A DNA stretch of 64,000 nucleotides from an uncultured Prevotella sp. GTDB lineage: Bacteria > Bacteroidota > Bacteroidia > Bacteroidales > Bacteroidaceae. Of the stretch, positions 53,801 to 62,010 are shown piece after piece. A program made the position numbers and the translations under genes. Positions within the stretch are counted from its first letter, which is position 1; the number at the start of each line of letters is the position of its first letter. The notes under the pieces are model-generated. The model saw only the letters and a list, made by a program, of their open reading frames with translations. It ran no database searches and had not been told where the DNA came from. The stretch covers positions 62,001 to 126,000 of the forward strand of contig CALUGQ010000004.1 in NCBI GenBank assembly GCA_944320235.1. Reading direction: 5' to 3'.

Positions 53801-56800
53801 GATTGACATCGCCGTGCCAGACCTTGCCGACCTGCAGGTGCCGGCAATCACGGCCATTGTAATGCCTACCGAGGACCCTGAGCCTTCCGCTGCATCCGCG
53901 CCAATGGCCGCCGCTACCCGCAGCCAGGAGCTTACCGTGCCGTGGAAAGAGGCATACGTGCCTTCGCCCATCACCGCCGCCGGACTGCGCCATACCACCA
54001 GCTTCTATTCGGGCAAGAAGGTCGCCGTGAGCGTCACCGTGGCCAACAAGGGAGGCATGGACACCGGCGAGCCGTTCAGCGTGGTGCTCTATATGTCGCA
54101 CTCTGCCGACAGGGATGCCGAGCCGCTCACTACCATCGCCTCCTTGAATTGTCCTACCAACATCGCCGCCGGGCGCGACACCACGCTGGTGTTCGCCTTC
54201 TACCTGCCTTACGAGTGGCATGGCGACACTTACTTCCATGCCATCGCCGACCCGTCAGACGCCGTGTATGAGCTGGCCAACAAGATCAACAACTGGGGCG
54301 TGGGCGAGCGCATCGACGTGCTGCTCTGCCCGGGTGCCGACTTCGTGCCGTCGGGGCTTACCGTGCCTAAGGCCATATCGTCGTCGGCCCAGTTCAACGT
54401 GTCGTACAAGGTGGAGAACCGTGGCAGCGGCGTTCCGTTCGTGAATGCCTGGACCGACAAGATATTCATATCCAAGAAGAACACCGGGCTTGACGACACC
54501 GCCGTGGAGCTGGCCGCGATAGACCAGGCGGGCTACTTCCAGTACACCGTCATGGGCGAGGGAGCCGGGGGCAACGTCCTTGTGGAGCCAGAGAAGTACA
54601 CCTACGTCGGCGACGATTACGAAAAGACCGTTACCGTCACTCCCAAGGGCATAACCTCCGGAACGTACTATATCTACGTGCAGGCCAATGCCGGAGGCCG
54701 CGTCTACGAGTACGACGGCGAGGCCAACAACGTGGTCTGCTCCGGCGCGCTCACCTTCGTTCAGCCCGACCTCACGGCCGAGCTTGTCTCCATCTCCGAC
54801 GACACGCTGGCCACTGGCCGTGAAGTCGCCTTCACGTGGAAACTCAAGAACACCGGCACGGGCGACATAAGCAACGCCAAGGTGACCGACGCCTTCTATG
54901 CCTCGGTCAACCAGGACGGCTCCAGCCCCGTGCTCATAGGCCGCGCCGAGAACACCGTCTGGATTGCCGCCGGGCAGGAAAAGACCCTCCGCGCCAACAT
55001 CACCGTGCCTTCCGACAGCCGCCTCAATGGCCTGCGCTACATCTTCGTGAAGGCCAACGACGACGGCGCGCTGCAGGAGGAGAGCACCGGCAACAACGCC
55101 TCGCCGCTGCTCCGCTCGTGGTGCAAGTACTACACCGAGCCGCAGCCGCCCGTGGTCCCCGGCGTCAACCTCTATATCGACCGCTTCGACGCACCGGCCT
55201 CGTGCAAGCCCGGCGTGGCCTCTACCCTTACTTACACGCTGCGCAACACGGGCGATGCCGACCTCGGCGACGTTGAGGCCACCCACGAGGTGTTCATCAG
55301 CGACAGCCGCTCGTTCTCCGCAGCCACGGCCACGCCCTGCGAGGTCACCGTCAAGGGCGGCTCCACCCGCAACCTCAAGGCCGGCCACAGCGTAGATTTC
55401 ACCCTCAGCTTCACCGTGCCGGTAACGCAGCAGGGCGGCGACAAGTTTGTCTACGTCGTCGTCGACCGGGCCAACGCCATAGGCGAGCGCGAGGTGGGCG
55501 ACAACCGGGCCTACTCCGCCATACGCATTGACGGCAACCTGCCCGACCTCGGCGTCGAGGCCATTTCCGTTCCCGACACCATCATGACCTCCGTGGCCAC
55601 GCCCGTGTCGTTTGCCGTGGCCAACAGCGGCCAGTGGCGGGCATCGGCGTTCACGCTCTCGGTGTATCTCTCTGCCGACAACGCCTACGACCGCAGCGAC
55701 CTCCTGCTGGCCACCATACCCGTCAACGGACTTCACCGCGGCGCAAGCGTTGACTGCCCGGCTGAGGTGTCCGTGGCCGACGACAAGCCCGGCAAGTGGT
55801 ACCTGGTAGCCGTTGCCGAGGGCCGCGACGATGATCTTGACCGCGCCAACAACACCGTGGCCGTGCCGGTGACCGTCGAGCAGTCCGTCCTGCCCGACCT
55901 CCGTGTTGAGGCCCTGAGCCTGGGCGGCACGCTCACCGCAGGGCAGAAAGCCACCGTGCGCGCCACCGTGGCCAACGCAGGCCTTCACGCCACGCGCACC
56001 GACAAGTGGGCCGACACCTACTACCTCTCTACCAGCGCGGTGCTCAACACAGCCACTGCCACACAGGTGGGCAGCAAGGCCCACGTGGGCACGCTGGCCG
56101 AGGGCGGCAGCTACGACTCTGAGGTGACGCTCAACATACCGCCGACAATGCAGGGCAACTATATGCTCTTCGCCGTTACCGACGCCGCCGACGGCGTGAC
56201 CGAGGCCGACGAGAACAACAACGCGCGCAGCCTGGCCGTCTACGTGAACGGCGCCGCCGACACTCCTGCCGAGCTTACCGTGACCGACGTGCAGGCTCCC
56301 GCCACAATCACCGCCGGGGCCGACGTGACGCTGTCGTACACCCTGCGCAACGGCGGCGCGTTTGCCGCCGAGGGCGAGGTGAGCGACGTCATTTACCTCT
56401 CGGCCGACGGCAAGTGGGATGTCTCCGACCAGATGGTGGGCGTGGCCCGCACCGAGGTGAACATCGAGCCGGGCGGCGCGCTCACGCGCACCGTCACCGG
56501 GCGCATAACCAATATGCCCGAGGGCGACTATTACCTCATCGTGAAGGCCAACTCTACGCGCTCCGTGGCCGAGACCGACTACGACGACAACACAGCCGTG
56601 GCCGCCGCGCCCTGCCGCCTGGCCTTCGAGCCGATAAGCCTCGGCCAGACGGTGGCCGTCAACACCTCGGGCTACTACAAGCTCGATGTCACCGCCGGCT
56701 ACGAGGGCAAGGCCATAGGCCTGGCGCTCACCCATCCCGAGGAGGCCGCGGCGGGTGTCTACGCTGCCTACGGCGCCGTGCCGTCAACGGCGCGCTACGA

Positions 56801-57581
56801 CCACGCCTCAACCAGCCTGCTTGCCGAGGGCCAGGAGCTGCTCCTGCCCGACGTGAAGGCCGGCACGTACTACATACTGGCGCAAGACAACTCGGCCCTG
56901 GCCGGGGCCGACGCCAACATCTTCACTGAGGCGGGCGAGGGCAGTGCCAGCCCCACGCCCATGACGCTCGCCGCCCGCGAGGTGCCGTTTGGCGCCACCT
57001 CGCTGAGCATTGCCGAGGGCGGCAACGGCGGCTGGGTGTCCACCGACGTGCGCGGCGCGCTCTTCGACTCCATCATGGACTTCCGCTTGAAGCTGGCCGA
57101 GAAGGTAATCCCGGCCGAGGCCGTGACATACGACGGCATGACCAGCTCGCGCGTCACGTTCAACCTCAACGATGCCGACGCAGGCACTTACGACGTGGTT
57201 TCCGAGCTGCCCTCGGGCGAGCAGGCCACGCTGCCCGCAGGCTTCCGCGTGGTGCCGGGAACGTCGGTGGCGCTCGGCGCCAAGATCGACGTGCCTAGCC
57301 TCGTGCGCGTGGGCAACTACGCCCCGCTCTCCATATCGTATGCCAACGGCGGCAACACCGACTGCGTTATCTACCGCCTCATGCTCGTGATAGACAACGG
57401 CTACCTTGGCACGTCGATACAAGACCTCGACCGCCACCAGTCGGTGCTCTACCTCGACCTCGGCACCAAGGGCGACAGCCGCGGCTACACGTCGATACCG
57501 CCGGGCGAGCAGCGCACGCTCAACCTCTTCATGTACCAGACGGCGGCCTCGAGCACGCTCACCGTCTACGTGGTGCAGTAA
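50802..57581 (+). CDS. Giant secreted multidomain protein (InlB-type repeats, PKD, CARDB)
   Basis: The 2259-residue protein has a signal peptide (ending about residue 21). Three 75-residue repeats of the InlB B-repeat type follow (about 35-107, 124-198, 211-287), joined by linkers of the form DPDSPAEPPEP. Next are a cohesin-like beta domain (about 302-434), a PKD domain (about 443-516, with GYLWDFGDGQTS), a Fn3-like domain near 750-830, and about seven CARDB domains (starting near 834, 1180, 1320, 1455, 1580, 1697 and 1823). The last 350 residues are beta-rich and unassigned. It ends without a recognisable sorting tail. Such proteins are adhesin-like and extracellular. The ligand cannot be inferred. 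Confidence 0.75.
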   Translation: MKGYRILLFMLALLASAGMKGQYNPTNPAEPGASYTLTLQATPDGAGSFNVSSGAAYSEGTNISLRAYNRGDFVFTGWEEDGEVVSTSSSFTYTMPARSVKLVAHFKYDPDSPAEPPEPDIPVYSTLYLSASPSGSGSFNISSGNRYEVGSSVNLRAYNRSDFTFVSWTENGEVISTSSSFNYVVKEGDANLVANFDYTPDSPGEPSEPRLYHKLFVQANPAGGGYFNVQSGNSYQEGSEVNLWAYSNQWYTFVNWTRGGEVVSTSSNYRFTMPDEDLSLVANYTYNYDPDNPADPSEPSADNVNIYGMTENGVCGQTITYPVYLENPVAVTGMVVDLQFPAGFTVDAGGVALAGRASGHELEITPLGDNNYRFSLLGADAFDGSNGKVFDVPVTIPDTATMGRSYPVALTHGVMHAADGSQAPIAVRSGAIYVEKTIEDGLYAKFSYDKLQGRVKFTNLSSGNATGYLWDFGDGQTSTERSPLHVYAEAGYYNVKLTVQGDVDSDVAEMTVVVNDKASWKVDGTFYLSDEESGVRYFTTADALFSFIGSASISGDVKVGVKAGGSFDYPMDAAHTQTLVSIFTSLASGGHKFSFYKWGEGSNPSLNVGDPGGQYDPAVVNAFVANGSLLSCDGVELRLWGIGFNPSLLYQLQDQAIHSGEKTSEIDFSAISADLTFEWSLAEVPAGVTGCVAQGTRSIPAMTIVNEGEGTCRLVYDVKGVRGGDVFCQFTVGISVTPALVGLFTSLSPADGTVSESTTVTLTWNSITNAVYDVYLWNAANARPARPVAEGLQELRFTSQGFCQNGNTYKWQVVARGEAQQLASDTLSFSVSSLPDLHVYALDCSEAVAGEKMTVQWTVRNDGAGTTGDVQWNDYVWLVTDVYGGTQPSNDGLSTNNATLLATVKNVKSLAPGESYESSVDVTLAERVYGNHYIIVASDMYNVTDIGWSAVGGSVINPYNPSQDGSTGYKHLFATTSASYNKVYEQGETTTSSDNFFYKKIDIAVPDLADLQVPAITAIVMPTEDPEPSAASAPMAAATRSQELTVPWKEAYVPSPITAAGLRHTTSFYSGKKVAVSVTVANKGGMDTGEPFSVVLYMSHSADRDAEPLTTIASLNCPTNIAAGRDTTLVFAFYLPYEWHGDTYFHAIADPSDAVYELANKINNWGVGERIDVLLCPGADFVPSGLTVPKAISSSAQFNVSYKVENRGSGVPFVNAWTDKIFISKKNTGLDDTAVELAAIDQAGYFQYTVMGEGAGGNVLVEPEKYTYVGDDYEKTVTVTPKGITSGTYYIYVQANAGGRVYEYDGEANNVVCSGALTFVQPDLTAELVSISDDTLATGREVAFTWKLKNTGTGDISNAKVTDAFYASVNQDGSSPVLIGRAENTVWIAAGQEKTLRANITVPSDSRLNGLRYIFVKANDDGALQEESTGNNASPLLRSWCKYYTEPQPPVVPGVNLYIDRFDAPASCKPGVASTLTYTLRNTGDADLGDVEATHEVFISDSRSFSAATATPCEVTVKGGSTRNLKAGHSVDFTLSFTVPVTQQGGDKFVYVVVDRANAIGEREVGDNRAYSAIRIDGNLPDLGVEAISVPDTIMTSVATPVSFAVANSGQWRASAFTLSVYLSADNAYDRSDLLLATIPVNGLHRGASVDCPAEVSVADDKPGKWYLVAVAEGRDDDLDRANNTVAVPVTVEQSVLPDLRVEALSLGGTLTAGQKATVRATVANAGLHATRTDKWADTYYLSTSAVLNTATATQVGSKAHVGTLAEGGSYDSEVTLNIPPTMQGNYMLFAVTDAADGVTEADENNNARSLAVYVNGAADTPAELTVTDVQAPATITAGADVTLSYTLRNGGAFAAEGEVSDVIYLSADGKWDVSDQMVGVARTEVNIEPGGALTRTVTGRITNMPEGDYYLIVKANSTRSVAETDYDDNTAVAAAPCRLAFEPISLGQTVAVNTSGYYKLDVTAGYEGKAIGLALTHPEEAAAGVYAAYGAVPSTARYDHASTSLLAEGQELLLPDVKAGTYYILAQDNSALAGADANIFTEAGEGSASPTPMTLAAREVPFGATSLSIAEGGNGGWVSTDVRGALFDSIMDFRLKLAEKVIPAEAVTYDGMTSSRVTFNLNDADAGTYDVVSELPSGEQATLPAGFRVVPGTSVALGAKIDVPSLVRVGNYAPLSISYANGGNTDCVIYRLMLVIDNGYLGTSIQDLDRHQSVLYLDLGTKGDSRGYTSIPPGEQRTLNLFMYQTAASSTLTVYVVQ

Positions 57582-57661
57582 GTGCGCGCCGGCCTGCCCG
57601 GGCTGCGACTTTTTCACGGCAAAGAGCGCCGTGGCTGTCGCGCCCGGGGCGGGCGGCAGGG

Positions 57662-57774
57662 CGGAACGGGCCGTTTGACACCGCCGAACGGGCCGTTTGG
57701 CTCAGCCGAACGGGCCGTTTTGGAACCTGAAACGGGCCGTATCGCAACGCGCTGGCCGCCAGGCGGTTGCGCAG
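57662..57774 (+). repeat. Composite palindromic repeat, copy H
   Basis: Three units with the core GAACGGGCCGTTTGG and one with GAAACGGGCCGTATC are followed directly by the module GCAACGCGCTGGCCGCCAGG at 57744-57774. It fills much of the 280-bp gap between the CARDB and RHS genes. No promoter box was seen. Confidence 0.7.
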
Positions 57775-57861
57775 CGGGGCGCAAGCCGGCGAACAATGTT
57801 TACACCAGCGCGCCGCCTGCCGCCGGCAAGGCTCATCACAACGATATAAAACAACAACATC

Positions 57862-60800
57862 ATGGACATAAAGCACAACATGAAAACCCTCGCCTGCACG
57901 TGCCTGCTGGCCGCAGCCGCCACAGTGCAGGCACAAAACATAATCCGCCCGAAGATAGCCGGGCCGTCGGACCTGTGGGTGAACAGCTACAACGGCGTGC
58001 TCTTCTTCGGCATCACCGACTTGGAGACGCAGAACTCGCAGATGCCCATGCAGCTGCGCTTCTACTACAACAGCTCCGCAGCCGACACCGACTACGGCTA
58101 CGGCCTGGGCTTCTCGCTCGGGCAGGAGATGCGCTACCGCATCAACGAGATAGGCGGGGTGGTGATAGAGACGGGCGACGGCCGCTCTGACACCTACGCC
58201 CGCTACGGTTCAGACTACGAGGCGCCGGCAGGCGTTTTCAGCACCGTCAGCGAGTATGAGTTCAACAAGTTCGTGCTCACCGAGAAGACAGGCGAGCGCT
58301 ATTACTTCGACGACCCCACGCACCGCCGCCTCACCTCCATCGTAGACCGCTACGGCAACAAGACAACGCTCACCTACCGCGACTCGCTGCTCGTGGGCGT
58401 GGCCGACGACGCCGGCCACACCATCACCCTCACTTACGCCGACGGGCTACTCACCTCGGCCCGCGCCTCGTTCCACGAGGGCAGCATCACCTACGAGTAC
58501 GACGGCCTGCGACGCCTCAAGAAGCGCACCGACGCCATGGGCTTCAGCACCCTCTACGCCTACGACCGCTCCAACCGCATAAGCGAGATAACCGACCCCG
58601 AGGGCCACAAGACGCTCATTGCCTACAACAACGCCGGCATGGTGAGCCGCCTCAAGACCGACGGCACCGACAAGTCGATACGCTACGACGGCGACAAGAC
58701 CGTGTTCGTTGACTACACCGCGCCGCGCAACCAGTACTCATACTACCGCTGGGACGAGCGCGGGCGCGCCGTGGAGAAGGTGGGGCTGTGCTGCGGAATG
58801 CAGTCCACGCTCGAATACGACGACGATGACAACGTGGTGAAGCGCACCGACGCGCTGGGCCGCGTTACCACCTACACCTACGACGACCGCGGCAACCTGC
58901 TCTCCATGACCGACGCGCTGGGCAACACCGAGCGTTACACCTACGACGGGAGGTACAACCAGGTGGCGTCGTTCCAGGACAAGAACGGGCAGAGCTACCG
59001 CTTCGGCTACGACGACCACGGCAACCTGCTCTCAATCGCTGGCCCCGAGGGCTTCAGCAACTCGTTCACCTACGACTCTAACGGCTGGCCGCTCACCGCT
59101 ACCGACGCCAACGGCAACGTGACCGCCACCACTTACAACGCCGACGGCACAACGGCCACCGTCATGGATGCTGCCGGCAATACCACGCGCTACGCCTACG
59201 ACGGCTGTGGCAACGTGACCTCGGCCACCGACGGGCGCGGCAACACCACGCGCTACGACTACGACGCCAACAACCGGCTGACCTCGCAGACCGACGCGCT
59301 GGGCCACACCACCACCGTGGGCTACGACAAGCGCGGCAACATCACCCGCGTGCGCGACGCGCAGGGCCGCGTCACGGCCTATGCCTACGATGCCGACAGC
59401 CGCCTCGCCTCAGTCACCGACGCCGCCGGGGGCAAGTATGCCTATACATACGACGGGCGCGGAAACCTCACCTCGGCCACCGACCCGGAGGGAATCACAC
59501 AAAGGTTTGAATGGAATGAGCTGGGCAAGATGCTCAGCCAGACCAACGGAGAGGGCGAGACGACATCATTCGACTACGATGCAAAGGGCAACCTCACGGC
59601 GGTGTTCCAGCCCAACGGCAACACGCTCAACTACTTTTACAACAAGCTCGACCGCATAGAGCAGCTTACCGACAACATGGGCCTCGTGGCCAAGTACACT
59701 TACGACGCCAACGGCAACACGCTCTCCGTGACCGACGGCGAGGGGCGCACGGTGGCCTACACCTACGACGCGCTCAACCGACGCACGGCTGAGCGGCTGC
59801 CATCGGGCGCAACCACGGCCTATGCCTACGACGGCAACTCCAACCTGCTCTCCGTGACCGACGCACTGGGCAACGCCACCACCTACACTTACAGCTCGCT
59901 CAACCAGCAGCTCACGCACACCGACGCCCTCGGCGCGACGACGAAGTTTGAGTACGATGCCGCCGGAAACCTCAGCAAGGCCACCGACGGGCGCGGCAAC
60001 GCCACCTCTTACGCCTACGACGCGCTCAACCGCAACACCGTCATCACCTTTGCCAACGGCCTCTCGCTCGGCTATACCTACGACGAGGTGGGCAACGTCA
60101 CGGCATCGCGCGACCGCGCCGGGCGCGAGTTCCGCTACGCCTACAGCCCGCTGGGCGACCTGCTCTCCAAGACTTACCCCGACGGCTCTGCCGACACGTA
60201 TGAGTACGACCGCGTGAGCCGCATGCTGCGGGCCGTCAACAAGGATGCCACGGTGGAGTTTGAATATGACCGCGCGGGCCGCCTGCTCTCCGAGACGCTC
60301 AACGGGCAGACCACGGCCTACGCCTACGACGTGGCCGCCGGCCGCCGCACCATGACTTACCCCAGCGGCATGAAGGTGGAGGAGCGGCTCAACGCACGCA
60401 ACCTCATAGCCACCATAATGAAGGATGGCAACCAGGTGGTAGCCATGCACTACAACGCCGCCGGGCAGAAAACGCGGCAGGAGTATGCCAACGGCATAGC
60501 CACCGACTACGGTTACGACGAGAACGGATGGCTCGCCTCCATCAGCGGCGGCATCGTGAGCCTCGCCATGACCTACGACGCGGCCGGCAACATGACCGAG
60601 CGCAAGGATTTGCTCGACGCCGGACGCACGGAGACCTACGGCTACGACGCGCTGTCGCAGCTCACGTCGTTCGCGCGCGGCGCAAAGGCCACGGCCTCGT
60701 TTGAGTTCGACCAGCTCGGCAACCGCCTGCGCTCCGTCACCGACGGCGTGGCCACCACTTACCGCGCCGACAACGTGAACGCTTACACCTCGCTCACGGG

Positions 60801-61917
60801 CGGGCTGCAGTTCACCCCGCGCTACGACGACAACGGCAACCTGCTCAACGACGATGCCCACGAGTATGCCTACGACATGAACAACAAGCTCGCCGCCGTA
60901 GACGGCTCGGCCATCACTTACAAGTACGACGCGCTGGGCCGCCGCATAGCCGCCGGGGAGACGCTCTACTACTACGCCGGCGACCAGATGGTGGAGAGCG
61001 TGGCCGGGGGCGTGACGACCTCGTTCGTCTATGGCAACAACATCGACGAGGCACTGCTCATGGCGCGCGGCGGCGACAGGTATTTCTACCACGCCAACCA
61101 CCTCGGCTCCACGCTCGCCCTCACCGACGGCTCCGGGCAGCTGAGGGAGCGCGTGGACTACTCGCCATACGGCGCGCCGTCGTTCACCGATGCCGCCGGC
61201 AACGCCATCGCCGCCTCTTCCGTGGGTAACAACATCCTCTTCACGGGCCGCGAGTACGACGCACTCACCGGCACATACTACTTCCGCGCCCGCACGCAGC
61301 ACCCCGCCCTCGGCCGCTTCATGCAGAAGGACCCGCTGATGTACGTCGACGGGATAAATGATTATAGTTACGTGCTGAATGATGTTGTAAATTCAATTGA
61401 TACCTATGGCTTAAGTATTATAAATATTATTGGTAAAGTGGCTGTTAAATTGTGGGATAATATTGCTCTTGCACGAAAAGTTAATACTGATCAAAATGTA
61501 ATAGCTGCAGCAGGATCATATCATAAAGGGGAGAAAATACAAAAGATTAATAGCGTTTTTGAAGAAGCTAAACATCAAAAAACCAATGGAGGATGGAAAA
61601 AAGATGGGTATGTAAGTGGAGAAGTATTAATGGGGGCTTCTGTCTTGGGAATGACTGGGGCCGCTGCATATCCTGTTTTTGATAGATTAGATTTGCCTTC
61701 TCTTCCTGATATAGATTGGACACCAACATTAGATGCCATTAGAAAATTAGTAGATATGTATAATCGATATGACCAATGGGGAATAGATACATATCGTTAT
61801 AGTGCAAATTGGTGGTTTAGGCTTTTCCATGATGGAGAAGATTATAATGGTTGTAATGGATTGTTTGACCCAGATAATGTTGCTGACATTCTTTGGATGT
61901 TTACTGCACCAATTTAA
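57862..61917 (+). CDS. Secreted RHS/YD-repeat protein with variable AT-rich C-terminal tip
   Basis: The 1351-residue protein has a signal peptide (MKTLACTCLLAAAATVQAQ from the second Met) and a beta-rich N-terminal domain (about 25-130). A long series of YD repeats of the type YxYDxxGNLxSVTDALG follows (about 140-1060), which in RHS proteins builds a closed shell. The RHS-associated core is at about 1080-1170 (GREYDALTGTYYFRARTQHP, then ALGRFMQKDPL). The last 188 residues (from about 1164) are encoded by strikingly AT-rich DNA and have no similarity I recognise. They contain a short hydrophobic stretch (VLMGASVLGMTGAAAYPVF). By position this is a polymorphic-toxin-type tip, but toxicity is not shown by sequence. 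No separate immunity gene follows. Confidence 0.85.
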   Translation: MDIKHNMKTLACTCLLAAAATVQAQNIIRPKIAGPSDLWVNSYNGVLFFGITDLETQNSQMPMQLRFYYNSSAADTDYGYGLGFSLGQEMRYRINEIGGVVIETGDGRSDTYARYGSDYEAPAGVFSTVSEYEFNKFVLTEKTGERYYFDDPTHRRLTSIVDRYGNKTTLTYRDSLLVGVADDAGHTITLTYADGLLTSARASFHEGSITYEYDGLRRLKKRTDAMGFSTLYAYDRSNRISEITDPEGHKTLIAYNNAGMVSRLKTDGTDKSIRYDGDKTVFVDYTAPRNQYSYYRWDERGRAVEKVGLCCGMQSTLEYDDDDNVVKRTDALGRVTTYTYDDRGNLLSMTDALGNTERYTYDGRYNQVASFQDKNGQSYRFGYDDHGNLLSIAGPEGFSNSFTYDSNGWPLTATDANGNVTATTYNADGTTATVMDAAGNTTRYAYDGCGNVTSATDGRGNTTRYDYDANNRLTSQTDALGHTTTVGYDKRGNITRVRDAQGRVTAYAYDADSRLASVTDAAGGKYAYTYDGRGNLTSATDPEGITQRFEWNELGKMLSQTNGEGETTSFDYDAKGNLTAVFQPNGNTLNYFYNKLDRIEQLTDNMGLVAKYTYDANGNTLSVTDGEGRTVAYTYDALNRRTAERLPSGATTAYAYDGNSNLLSVTDALGNATTYTYSSLNQQLTHTDALGATTKFEYDAAGNLSKATDGRGNATSYAYDALNRNTVITFANGLSLGYTYDEVGNVTASRDRAGREFRYAYSPLGDLLSKTYPDGSADTYEYDRVSRMLRAVNKDATVEFEYDRAGRLLSETLNGQTTAYAYDVAAGRRTMTYPSGMKVEERLNARNLIATIMKDGNQVVAMHYNAAGQKTRQEYANGIATDYGYDENGWLASISGGIVSLAMTYDAAGNMTERKDLLDAGRTETYGYDALSQLTSFARGAKATASFEFDQLGNRLRSVTDGVATTYRADNVNAYTSLTGGLQFTPRYDDNGNLLNDDAHEYAYDMNNKLAAVDGSAITYKYDALGRRIAAGETLYYYAGDQMVESVAGGVTTSFVYGNNIDEALLMARGGDRYFYHANHLGSTLALTDGSGQLRERVDYSPYGAPSFTDAAGNAIAASSVGNNILFTGREYDALTGTYYFRARTQHPALGRFMQKDPLMYVDGINDYSYVLNDVVNSIDTYGLSIINIIGKVAVKLWDNIALARKVNTDQNVIAAAGSYHKGEKIQKINSVFEEAKHQKTNGGWKKDGYVSGEVLMGASVLGMTGAAAYPVFDRLDLPSLPDIDWTPTLDAIRKLVDMYNRYDQWGIDTYRYSANWWFRLFHDGEDYNGCNGLFDPDNVADILWMFTAPI

Positions 61918-62010
61918 AATAATGGCTGATATGAAACGAATATTGTTATTTATAGGATGCATATGTTGTTTGTCTTGGTTGATGGCTGATGACAATGTTA
62001 ATTGTCACCA
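61351..62010. other. AT-rich island spanning the RHS tip and the next gene's start
   Basis: The line 61441-61500 has 19 G+C in 60 bases (32%), whereas 60001-60060 has 37 in 60 (62%). The change is abrupt, inside the conserved RHS core near DGINDYSYVLND. It ends just after the signal-peptide codons of the following gene. This is the clearest sign of horizontal import in the window. Confidence 0.8.

Noticed and set aside
54255..56735. An 826-codon open frame on the minus strand
   Set aside because: It is antisense to the CARDB repeats; its composition mirrors the sense codons and it has no recognisable domain.
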